DNA of 6,627 nucleotides from an uncultured Odoribacter sp. (GTDB lineage Bacteria > Bacteroidota > Bacteroidia > Bacteroidales > Marinifilaceae), in contig CAKVCR010000159.1 in assembly GCA_934725835.1 (NCBI GenBank), forward strand, positions 1 through 6,627. The letters are read 5' to 3'. The notes below the pieces were generated by a model. That model saw only the letters and a list, made by a program, of their open reading frames with translations. It had not been told where the DNA came from and did no database searches. A program made the translations under genes and the position numbers. Below, piece by piece: positions 1 to 6,042 of the stretch; position 1 is the first letter of the stretch, and each line of letters opens with the position of its first letter.

Positions 1-888
1 CTGTATGAATATATCAGATTGGTAGCACCGACGATGATGACGGTGCTGATAACCGGAGAGAGTGGGTCTGGCAAGGAATATATTGCACGGTTGATTCATA
101 ATCAAAGTGTCCGGAAAGATGCTCCTTTTGTTGCTGTGGACTGTGGTGCCATACCCAAAGATTTGGCGGCAAGTGAATTCTTTGGACACGTTAAAGGTGC
201 TTTTACAGGTGCTGTGAGCGATAAGACCGGTTATTTTGTGCAGGCATCGGGAGGCACCATTTTCCTGGATGAAATAGGTAATCTTAGTTATGATGTGCAG
301 GTGCAGTTATTGCGTGCACTGGAAGAGCGCAAGGTGAAACCCGTGGGCAGCGACAAGGAGATAGCCTTTGACGTACGTATAATTTCTGCAACGAATGAGA
401 ATCTGTCCAAGGCTGTTGCAGAAGGACATTTCCGTGAAGACCTTTACCATCGTTTGAATGAGTTCTCTTTGAAAGCTCTGAGCTTGCGGGATCGTAAAGA
501 AGATATTCCAATCTTTGCCAATCATTTTTTGGCAGCTTCCAATGAGGAACTCGGTAAAGATGTTGTAGGCTTTGATGACGTCGTGATGGATATATTCAGG
601 CGTTATAATTGGCCGGGAAATTTGCGTGAGATGCGGAATGTGGTGAAACGGGCGACACTGCTATGTCAGGAAGATTTCATTACTCCCGAGCACATCCCGT
701 CCGAGCTCGTGGAGATGGAGGGAAAGGCCGACACGGACAATCTGGCACTCAAGCGCGAGCGTAATGAGGTGGATTTGATTCGTGAAGCCTTATTAAAATG
801 CAACAATAATAAGAGTGAAGCGGCAAGAATGTTGAAAATTGACCGGAAGACTCTTTATAATAAAATGAAATTATACTCGATAGAGTAA
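1..888 (+). CDS. Sigma-54-dependent transcriptional activator (NtrC family response regulator), 5' end outside window
   Basis: This is the C-terminal 295 codons of an NtrC-type activator, which remodels the RNA polymerase-sigma-54 complex by ATP hydrolysis. The frame is open from base 1 and the visible part begins inside the AAA+ domain, so the true start and any receiver domain lie upstream; the TTG at 19 and the ATGs just after it are not starts. In visible numbering: Walker A GESGSGKE at 19-26, an intact GAFTGA sigma-54 contact loop at 66-71, Walker B with D90-E91 (IFLDEIG), sensor I around SATN at 129-132, an arginine-finger region FREDLYHR at 144-151, sensor II around WPGNLRE at 204-210, and a Fis-type helix-turn-helix at about 269-293 (SEAARMLKIDRKTLYNK). 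All activator motifs are intact. It converges on the hybrid kinase at 901-3417, which may be its partner. Family is certain; target genes are unknown. Confidence 0.95.
   Translation: MYEYIRLVAPTMMTVLITGESGSGKEYIARLIHNQSVRKDAPFVAVDCGAIPKDLAASEFFGHVKGAFTGAVSDKTGYFVQASGGTIFLDEIGNLSYDVQVQLLRALEERKVKPVGSDKEIAFDVRIISATNENLSKAVAEGHFREDLYHRLNEFSLKALSLRDRKEDIPIFANHFLAASNEELGKDVVGFDDVVMDIFRRYNWPGNLREMRNVVKRATLLCQEDFITPEHIPSELVEMEGKADTDNLALKRERNEVDLIREALLKCNNNKSEAARMLKIDRKTLYNKMKLYSIE
874..887. other. Short palindrome overlapping the regulator stop codon
   Basis: TACTC and GAGTA form a perfect 5-bp stem around a GATA loop at the very end of the regulator gene. No run of T follows on either strand, so it does not qualify as an intrinsic terminator. 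It is the only hairpin near the convergent gene ends apart from a weak GC-rich stretch in the 12-base gap, so it is recorded as structure of uncertain meaning. Confidence 0.3.
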
Positions 889-900
889 ACCGCCCGGCGC

Positions 901-3417
901 TTACATTGCTGTATGGACTTGTAGGACATCTTCATTCTTTATGGCATTCTGAAGCTCGGCAATTAGCTTTATTACCTTTGCTGTCAGAGTATCCATATCG
1001 TCCTGACTGATATTTGCCTTGTCCGGATGTTCAAGCTTTTGCAGTATTTCCGCAATAGAAACGGCTTCAAGTTGGCGGAAAAGGGGGAGCATTTTATGTG
1101 CTAATCTGGGAATTCCGTCCCACTGTTTTTGCTCTCGGAATTGTGCCAGTTGTTTGATATGTTCATCGGTTGATGAGATAAAGTCGTGTAAGATGCACCT
1201 TAGAGCCTCCGGGTCATTGTCTGTAAATTGTGCGATATTCTTAAGAGTATAGATTCGAGTCTGCACTTGCGGCCGGATATTTTCGGCGGGTATTTTCTGT
1301 GTTATGTGACATTGGGTTAACCGGGTAATTAACTGCACTAATTGGGCCGAGCGGAACGGCTTGGAGAGATAAGCTGTGAAACCGGCTTTGATATATTCAT
1401 CTTCTGTCTTGTCTGCATCTGCCGAAAGGGCGACAATCGGCAGTTCTCTTGCAAATCCATCGGGGAGCGAACGTATGAGTTTTACCAAATCAAATCCGCT
1501 CATTTCAGGCATTTGTATATCAGAAAACATTAAGTCATAATGACTGCTCTTCAATCGTGTGACCACTTCCGTCGGGTTTGTGGTCGTAGCAGTATGTATA
1601 CCCAGATTGGAAAGCAGGTTGGATGTCATTGCCAGTTGTAGCGGGTCGTCGTCAACTAAAAGTACCTGGAGATTCTTTGCCTCTCTGTTTGTCGGTATTG
1701 TTGTCACTGTTGCAGGAGTAGGGGGTGTACTGCCGGCAGGTGCTTTGAGCAGTGGCAGGCTGATGGTAAAACAGCTTCCTTTGCCGGGTTCGCTTTCCAA
1801 TTTCATCTCTCCCTGTAGCAGGTGAATCAGTTTCAGGGTGATGGTCAGACCCAATCCCGTGCCTTCAATGGCTGAGTGCGATTTGAGGCGGGTGAATTCT
1901 TCGAATATCATTTTCTGCTCTTCGGATGTCATGCCGGAACCCGTATCCTCGATTTTAAGGACGATTCGTTTGTCGTCTGTAGTTGTGGCTGCCGTAAAGC
2001 GTATTCTTCCTTCTACGGTGTATTTAACAGCGTTAGAAAGGATGTTTGTAATGATTTGTCTGATGCGCAAAGCATCTCCTTTAAAATCGCTGTTCAGGTC
2101 TTTGCCGAATTTACTCTGTAGTTCAAGGTTTTTATTGGCGGCAAGCGGCATGAAATTATCTATGATTTCCTGGAACAGTCGGGCTGGGTTGAACACGACT
2201 TCTTCAACTTGCATTTTGTTGTTTTCCAGTTTGGATAAATCCAGCAGGTTTCCGACCAGTTTGAGGATATGGTTCGATGAACCTTGCATGTTCTTCAGGA
2301 AATAGCGTTGACGCTCGCTGACTGGCGTATTTGTCAGTAGTTCAATGTATCCCAATATAGAACTGAGGGGAGCCTTAATGTCGTGTGTAACGGTCAATAT
2401 CATCTTTTCGCGGCTCTTCAACAGTTGGTCGGCATAACGGTTGGCACTCTCCAGTTCGCGGCGGTATCGGTTGCTTCGGGAGAGGTCTCGAAGGATAAAG
2501 AAGGTGAAGAACACGACCAATAGGAATGCGGTGGCAGCCACAACGGCGAATATATGTATCATGGTTGTTACCGTCTTTTCACGGGTCTCCTGCTTTCTGG
2601 TGGCATGGTGGATTTCCTCCTTTTCGTACTCGCTTAGGATGCGCTTTAGTTTGTCGGATATGTTAGTGCTTTGTTTTATGAGTGCATATTCTCGTGCCGA
2701 TATCTGTTTGTTGATATCCTTGTTTTGTTTTTGTACGTTTTGCCATGTGTTGCGCAGAATGTTTACCACCGTATCTGTATTACGCAGCGAACTCATTTGA
2801 GGGCTGTTAAGGGTGTCATACACTATATGACATGAACGTGTTACGTTCAGAATGGAATCGGGTTCGCTGTTCCTTCTTCTTTTTTTTCGTTCAATTTTAA
2901 TGTAGGAGGTGTCAAACGTTGTAATATAGCGGGGACGTACGTCCGGAAATGTCGGTAAAGAATCTTTACCGGATTCGATGCTTGCGATGACCTTGTTGTA
3001 AAAATCTTCCGGAACAAAGGAGCGTTTTACATAGACAAGGTCTTGTAGATTGCGCACTTTATTGTCAAGTAGGTTGTTGATACTGTCCAGACGGGATATC
3101 TGTTCCAGATGGGCTGTCATATAGCGCAAGGTATCGATGTTCTGTTCTGTCCGGTCAAGAATCTCTACATATTTCCGGAAGTATTTGCTCATTCCGGTCT
3201 GTATGAAGGCATTGCTGATAGTTTCCGCTTCATACAGATTGTTGATGGTATTGCTTACGATAAACAGCCTTCTGCTGGTGTCGCCGCTACTGTCTTCGTT
3301 GACAATCAGCTTGGTAATCTGTTTATATATCAGGATGGTGGATAGAAGGGTCAGTAGGAATAGCAGACTATATCCGCCTATGACTTTCAGTTTCGTATTT
3401 TTAGATGCTTCTTGCAT
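901..3417 (-). CDS. Hybrid sensor histidine kinase with receiver and C-terminal HPt-like domain
   Basis: An 838-residue inner-membrane kinase. Membrane segment 1 is at about 12-31 and segment 2 at about 286-309. Between them lies a mainly helical periplasmic region of about 250 residues that I cannot assign to a named sensor family. A charged helical linker (310-340) follows, with no recognisable HAMP or PAS domain. The HisKA domain carries the phosphoacceptor H345 (THDIKAP). The ATPase domain shows the N box (N458, N462), DTGSG at 491-495 and GTGLGL at 519-524. A Pro/Thr-rich linker (about 558-578) leads to a receiver with acidic D589-D591, phosphoacceptor D633, S665 and K686. The C-terminal region (about 715-830) resembles an HPt domain with H774 in RLAHKML. 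All expected catalytic residues are present, so a His-Asp-His relay is plausible. The ATG at 3417 sits just after a Bacteroides-type promoter and immediately precedes the first membrane helix. Convergent with the sigma-54 regulator, its likely but unproven partner. Confidence 0.95.
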   Translation of the reverse strand: MQEASKNTKLKVIGGYSLLFLLTLLSTILIYKQITKLIVNEDSSGDTSRRLFIVSNTINNLYEAETISNAFIQTGMSKYFRKYVEILDRTEQNIDTLRYMTAHLEQISRLDSINNLLDNKVRNLQDLVYVKRSFVPEDFYNKVIASIESGKDSLPTFPDVRPRYITTFDTSYIKIERKKRRRNSEPDSILNVTRSCHIVYDTLNSPQMSSLRNTDTVVNILRNTWQNVQKQNKDINKQISAREYALIKQSTNISDKLKRILSEYEKEEIHHATRKQETREKTVTTMIHIFAVVAATAFLLVVFFTFFILRDLSRSNRYRRELESANRYADQLLKSREKMILTVTHDIKAPLSSILGYIELLTNTPVSERQRYFLKNMQGSSNHILKLVGNLLDLSKLENNKMQVEEVVFNPARLFQEIIDNFMPLAANKNLELQSKFGKDLNSDFKGDALRIRQIITNILSNAVKYTVEGRIRFTAATTTDDKRIVLKIEDTGSGMTSEEQKMIFEEFTRLKSHSAIEGTGLGLTITLKLIHLLQGEMKLESEPGKGSCFTISLPLLKAPAGSTPPTPATVTTIPTNREAKNLQVLLVDDDPLQLAMTSNLLSNLGIHTATTTNPTEVVTRLKSSHYDLMFSDIQMPEMSGFDLVKLIRSLPDGFARELPIVALSADADKTEDEYIKAGFTAYLSKPFRSAQLVQLITRLTQCHITQKIPAENIRPQVQTRIYTLKNIAQFTDNDPEALRCILHDFISSTDEHIKQLAQFREQKQWDGIPRLAHKMLPLFRQLEAVSIAEILQKLEHPDKANISQDDMDTLTAKVIKLIAELQNAIKNEDVLQVHTAM

Positions 3418-3434
3418 AATGTCTTTGCTTTGCG

Positions 3435-3464
3435 CAAATATAATGAAAGTAGCAGGTAATCAAA
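3435..3464 (-). promoter_or_regulatory. Bacteroides-type promoter of the hybrid kinase
   Basis: Read on the - strand, TTTG (3464-3461) is followed by 18 bases and then TATATTTG (3442-3435), an exact match to the Bacteroides -7 consensus TAnnTTTG with normal spacing from the -33 box. It lies 17 bases upstream of the kinase ATG. Transcription would start close to the gene, leaving a leader of only roughly 10 bases with little room for a ribosome binding site. Confidence 0.7.
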
Positions 3465-3498
3465 GATGTTCCGGGGATGTTTTTTAATAGCCTTTCTA

Positions 3499-3528
3499 TA
3501 AAGAAAAAGCAGCCTCTTTTGAGACTGC
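3499..3528 (-). terminator. Intrinsic terminator of the tRNA-Arg gene
   Basis: On the - strand, GCAGTCTC and GAGGCTGC pair as an 8-bp stem (one G-T pair) around an AAAA loop, followed directly by TTTTTCTTT. The stem starts 4 bases after the tRNA discriminator base. This is a textbook rho-independent terminator. It ends the tRNA transcript and separates it from the downstream kinase promoter. Confidence 0.85.
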
Positions 3529-3532
3529 CTTG

Positions 3533-3604
3533 TGATTCCGTGGGGACTCGAACCCCAATCAAAGGAACCGGAATCCTTCATTCTATCCATTGAACTACGG
3601 AACC
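3533..3604 (-). tRNA. tRNA-Arg (anticodon CCG)
   Basis: A 72-base tRNA folds cleanly by eye. The acceptor stem is GGTTCCG with CGGAATC (one G-T pair). The D arm is GTTC with GAAT, the anticodon stem AAGGA with TCCTT. The anticodon loop TTCCGGT places CCG at the anticodon position (+ strand bases 3569-3571), which reads the arginine codon CGG. The T arm is TGGGG with CCCCA around TTCGAGT, and the discriminator base is A. The 3' CCA is not encoded, since the bases after the discriminator are CA, so a CCA-adding enzyme must complete it. The gene has its own promoter and terminator. No tRNA-derived repeat or integrase gene nearby suggests use as an attachment site. Confidence 0.95.
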
Positions 3605-3614
3605 ATTAGCACTG

Positions 3615-3643
3615 CAAAGATAGCAAAAAATCTTATCCTGCAA
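3615..3643 (-). promoter_or_regulatory. Bacteroides-type promoter of tRNA-Arg
   Basis: On the - strand, TTG (3643-3641) is followed by 18 bases and TATCTTTG (3622-3615), an exact TAnnTTTG -7 box. The box ends 10 bases before the first tRNA base, so the primary transcript would carry almost no 5' extension. The spacing is the same as in the kinase promoter about 180 bases away, which supports both assignments. Confidence 0.7.
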
Positions 3644-3655
3644 TGACTCTGTTGG

Positions 3656-3689
3656 AAAAAATAAAGGGAACCGGTCGGCTCCCTTTATT
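3656..3689 (-). terminator. Intrinsic terminator of the exb cluster
   Basis: AATAAAGGGA at 3660-3669 and TCCCTTTATT at 3680-3689 form a perfect 10-bp stem. Beyond an A-C mismatch, two further G-C pairs close a 4-base loop. On the - strand the stem runs into a T-rich tract (TTTATTTTTT). It lies 18 bases after the stop codon of the second exbD gene and upstream of the tRNA promoter, so it closes the exb transcript. The stem base is A-T rich and would also give a T-rich flank on the + strand, but no + strand gene ends here. Confidence 0.8.
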
Positions 3690-3707
3690 CTGTATTTCAA
3701 GAATCGA

Positions 3708-4178
3708 TTATCTTGTAGGACGTTTTGTACTACCGTAGTTGACTCTCAAAGAATTCGCTTTACGCAACTCCTGTTTAATATCTGTAATGATACCCATGGT
3801 TACATTACGGTCGATTTTCAGGTTGTTGGTAATACTATTGCGGTCTTCTTCTTTTCTGGCATCGCGTTCAGAAGCAATGAAAGCCTGCAATTCAGCAATG
3901 GTAGCAAATTTATCATTCAATTGGATACGCGGCTCTGTACCGTATGCTCCTTGGTAGTGGTCTGTAGGTTTACCTACATAAATGTTACTAACCAATGATT
4001 TCTTCTCCAATTTAACGGTTTCATTTGCTTGCGGCATTGCATTGGCAACCATAAGGGATACTTCACGCATGGTCGTACTTACCATGAAGAAGAACAGCAA
4101 CATGAATACGATGTCGGGTAGAGATGCCGTCGAAATGGCGGGAGTCTCTTTTTTTCCGTCTTTCTTAAATTTTGCCAT
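3708..4178 (-). CDS. exbD: ExbD/TolR family biopolymer transport protein, second copy
   Basis: A 156-residue ExbD-type protein, the rotor or pore partner of ExbB in proton-driven inner-membrane motors. It has a short basic cytoplasmic N-terminus (KFKKDGKK), a single membrane helix at about 20-36 (LPDIVFMLLFFFMVSTTM) that includes the conserved proton-handling aspartate D22, and a periplasmic domain to the C-terminus. Typical ExbD is about 140 residues, so the length is near normal. The start ATG overlaps the stop of the preceding exbD in a TAATG arrangement, with a strong GGAGGG 8 bases upstream, so translation is probably coupled. It is the last gene of the cluster, followed by an intrinsic terminator. 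TolR is the alternative name, but without tolA, tolB or pal nearby ExbD is the safer label. Confidence 0.9.
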   Translation of the reverse strand: MAKFKKDGKKETPAISTASLPDIVFMLLFFFMVSTTMREVSLMVANAMPQANETVKLEKKSLVSNIYVGKPTDHYQGAYGTEPRIQLNDKFATIAELQAFIASERDARKEEDRNSITNNLKIDRNVTMGIITDIKQELRKANSLRVNYGSTKRPTR

Positions 4179-4753
4179 TATTTTTTCCCTCCTATGCTTT
4201 TTGGTTCTGCCTCAGAGATTGCCATCGGTATAACGCTTTTAACGGCATCCTGTTGTTCAGGAGTCAGTTCGTTAAAGTTTTTACCCCACTTTTCGTTAGC
4301 TTTTCTGTTTCTCATTTCATTGTATGCTGCTGTCAACTGGTCCTGCACGGCGATATACATTTCGTATGAAGTACCCTTGTCGCTCTGCAGAGATACAATT
4401 CCTTTAGAAACCTCTACCGGTCCGAAAAGTTCAACGGTCTTGATTTCCTTTGCAGGTAAATCTTCTCTGTTTGCCGGATTGGTAATAAATTCAATCGTTC
4501 TATCCTTTAATGTAGAAACATCTGCCAACTCCCCATTGATAGCCAATTGGTTATTCCTGTTTACCAGCACTTGCAAAATGTTGCGTTTTGCGTACTTAGG
4601 TGGATTTTGCTCCACATCGGGCTGATAGGGCGGAAGTCTTCGGAACAGACCCGAGTCAACGTTCATGGTTGTTGTTGCCAGGAAGAACACAAGCAACAAG
4701 AACGCAATGTCGGCTGTTGAAGTGGCATTAATTTCTGGTGTTTTCTTTGCCAT
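4178..4753 (-). CDS. exbD: ExbD/TolR family biopolymer transport protein, first copy (long form)
   Basis: A 191-residue ExbD-type protein. The N-terminus carries the family signature TADIAFLLLVFFLATTTM at about 13-30, with the conserved aspartate D15 in the membrane helix, followed by a periplasmic part of about 160 residues. It is roughly 50 residues longer than typical ExbD; the extra length lies in the periplasmic domain and a charged C-terminal region (about 145-191, rich in E, K and N). It differs clearly from the second copy in length and sequence, so the pair is not a recent duplication. AAAGGA lies just before the ATG, and a 29-base gap separates it from the upstream membrane-protein gene. 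Its last codons, for Gly-Gly-Lys-Lys, also supply the ribosome binding site of the next gene. Confidence 0.9.
   Translation of the reverse strand: MAKKTPEINATSTADIAFLLLVFFLATTTMNVDSGLFRRLPPYQPDVEQNPPKYAKRNILQVLVNRNNQLAINGELADVSTLKDRTIEFITNPANREDLPAKEIKTVELFGPVEVSKGIVSLQSDKGTSYEMYIAVQDQLTAAYNEMRNRKANEKWGKNFNELTPEQQDAVKSVIPMAISEAEPKSIGGKK
4187..4192 (-). promoter_or_regulatory. Strong Shine-Dalgarno site of the second exbD, inside the first exbD
   Basis: GGAGGG on the - strand lies 8 bases before the ATG at 4178 and is read as two glycine codons at the end of the preceding gene. This is a much better match than the other starts in this window, most of which have weak or no such site. It supports the choice of this start and translational coupling of the two exbD genes. 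Confidence 0.75.
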
Positions 4754-4782
4754 ATTCCTTTGGTTTAATCCCCTCAGGGTAA

Positions 4783-5226
4783 TTATTTGACTCTTTTGTA
4801 GATTTCTGTTCCGATGATAGCCAATACAGCTCCTGCGAACAAGAAATACATCGTGTAAATGATGGTGTCTGACATCAACAATCTGGACGGTACATTGTCC
4901 GGTCCGTTGTATCCGATTAATTTCAATGGAGTGTCATCAGCCAATGAGTATGCCACCAATACTATTACAATCAAACCGGCCAATCCGATAAAGCTCTTCA
5001 TTGCCTGTTTCGGACGGGTAAACAGACGTACAATCGGGAATACTACGGCAGAAAGAATTGCTATGCCGCATAATATGTATCCCCAATTCAGTAATGCTCC
5101 GGTATACACAGGGGTATCGTATGCCTGGTTAGGTACCTTGCCTCCGAAGATAAACAAGCCTAACAATACCGCTGTTATTAAGAACATTACAAGCGTTACA
5201 ATATTAAGTATTTTCTTGCTATTCAT
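4783..5226 (-). CDS. Unrecognised four-helix membrane protein between exbB and exbD
   Basis: A 147-residue protein I cannot assign to a family. Hydrophobic segments at about 6-28, 46-69, 78-96 and 120-140 indicate four membrane helices. The positive-inside pattern puts both ends and the middle loop in the cytoplasm (N-terminal KK; R67, R71, K73, K77 in loop 2; C-terminal KRVK). Loops 1 and 3 would be periplasmic; loop 3 carries D97, D98 and D110. No signal peptide, catalytic motif or cysteine-rich motif is visible. Its ATG follows the exbB stop by 3 bases (TAA-ACC-ATG) and the A-rich upstream sequence has no clear Shine-Dalgarno site, so coupling to exbB is likely. Its place inside the cluster suggests an accessory or assembly subunit of the motor; that is inference. 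It is not a second ExbB: the GFLGTV-type signature is absent. Confidence 0.85.
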   Translation of the reverse strand: MNSKKILNIVTLVMFLITAVLLGLFIFGGKVPNQAYDTPVYTGALLNWGYILCGIAILSAVVFPIVRLFTRPKQAMKSFIGLAGLIVIVLVAYSLADDTPLKLIGYNGPDNVPSRLLMSDTIIYTMYFLFAGAVLAIIGTEIYKRVK

Positions 5227-5229
5227 GGT

Positions 5230-6042
5230 TTATTTGTTTTTTTGCTCGTATTTTACCAAGATGTCCAACATGCTTACAGAAGCATCTTCCATGTTATTTA
5301 CGATACCTTCTACTTTTGCAGTACAATAGTTATAGAACACCTGCAGAATCATAGCAACGATCAAACCACCTACGGTAGTAATCAAAGCCACTTTGATACC
5401 TCCTGCAACCAATGCCGGGCTCATATCACCTGCTGCCTGAATCTGGTCGAACGCCTCGATCATACCGATTACAGTTCCCAAGAATCCCATCATCGGGGCC
5501 AATGCGATGAACAAACCAATCCAAGTAAGACCTTTTTCCATAAGACCCATCTGTACAGATCCGTAAGATACAACTGATTTTTCAACCATGTCGATTCCTT
5601 GATCATAGCGGCAGAGACCCTGATAGAAGATACTTGCAATAGGACCACGTTTGTTACGGCAATAATCTTTTGCTGCTTCAACGCCACCATTGTTCAGAGT
5701 ATCTTCGAAGCCTGCCAAGAATTTCTTGGTATTTGTGTCAGAAAGGTTCAAGTAGATAACTCTTTCAATTGCGATTGCCAAACCGAAAATCAAACACAAT
5801 ACAACGCATGCCATAAATCCTGCACCACCTTCGATGAATTTCTGTTTGATGGCTGCATGCATGGTAGTGCTCTCAATCTCTTCGTCATCAATGCTGGTCG
5901 GAGTTGTCGGAGTAGATTCCGATACGCTGGTTTGTTCCGTAGCAGCAGGAGCTGCATCTGTAGATTCTTCTTGAGCCATTAATTTTGATGCTCCAATAGT
6001 AAGCATACCAAAAACTGCTATTAGTGCAAATAATTTTCTCAT
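5230..6042 (-). CDS. exbB: ExbB/TolQ/MotA family proton channel protein with signal peptide
   Basis: A 270-residue inner-membrane stator protein of the ExbB-ExbD motor, which uses the proton gradient to power outer-membrane transport or envelope maintenance. Residues 1-23 look like a cleavable signal peptide (basic MRK, hydrophobic core, LMA before Q24). Residues 24-62 are a Thr/Ser/Ala/Glu-rich, probably disordered periplasmic segment. Membrane helices follow at about 74-93, 174-196 and 215-236. The family signature GFLGTVIGMIEAF lies at 186-198 and the conserved LVAGGIKVALITTVGGLIVA at 211-230. The large loop between helices 1 and 2 is cytoplasmic, as in ExbB. AAAGAG lies a few bases before the ATG. 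First gene of the exb cluster, with a 129-base leader separating it from the asparaginase gene. TolQ is the alternative, but no tol partners are seen. Confidence 0.93.
   Translation of the reverse strand: MRKLFALIAVFGMLTIGASKLMAQEESTDAAPAATEQTSVSESTPTTPTSIDDEEIESTTMHAAIKQKFIEGGAGFMACVVLCLIFGLAIAIERVIYLNLSDTNTKKFLAGFEDTLNNGGVEAAKDYCRNKRGPIASIFYQGLCRYDQGIDMVEKSVVSYGSVQMGLMEKGLTWIGLFIALAPMMGFLGTVIGMIEAFDQIQAAGDMSPALVAGGIKVALITTVGGLIVAMILQVFYNYCTAKVEGIVNNMEDASVSMLDILVKYEQKNK

Noticed and set aside
19..57. Start of the sigma-54 regulator at the TTG at 19 or the ATGs at 34 and 37
   Set aside because: The frame is open to base 1 and residues before this point already fit the AAA+ domain, so the start lies outside the window.
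1838..2305. Open frame of 155 codons on the + strand inside the kinase gene
   Set aside because: It lies wholly opposite the kinase ATPase and HisKA coding sequence, whose motifs are intact, and its product shows no domain pattern.
2442..2460. Sigma-54 promoter-like TGGCAC element
   Set aside because: The -12 GC does not fall at the required distance, and the site is inside the kinase coding sequence.
3387..3590. 67-codon open frame on the - strand across the tRNA
   Set aside because: It runs through most of the tRNA, its terminator and the kinase promoter; the tRNA fold and both signals explain the sequence better.
3533..3604. tRNA-Arg as an attachment site for an integrated element
   Set aside because: No integrase gene and no repeated copy of the tRNA 3' end is present in the window.
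4768..4780. CCCTGAGGGG palindrome between the membrane protein gene and the first exbD
   Set aside because: The loop would be too small for a stable hairpin and no T run follows on the - strand.
4859..5329. 156-codon open frame on the + strand opposite the 147-residue membrane protein
   Set aside because: The - strand gene has regular membrane helices, positive-inside charge pattern and tight spacing to exbB; the + strand frame has none of these.
5599..5982. Cysteine-rich 127-codon open frame on the + strand opposite exbB
   Set aside because: The cysteines come from the complement of exbB codons; exbB is unmistakable on the other strand.
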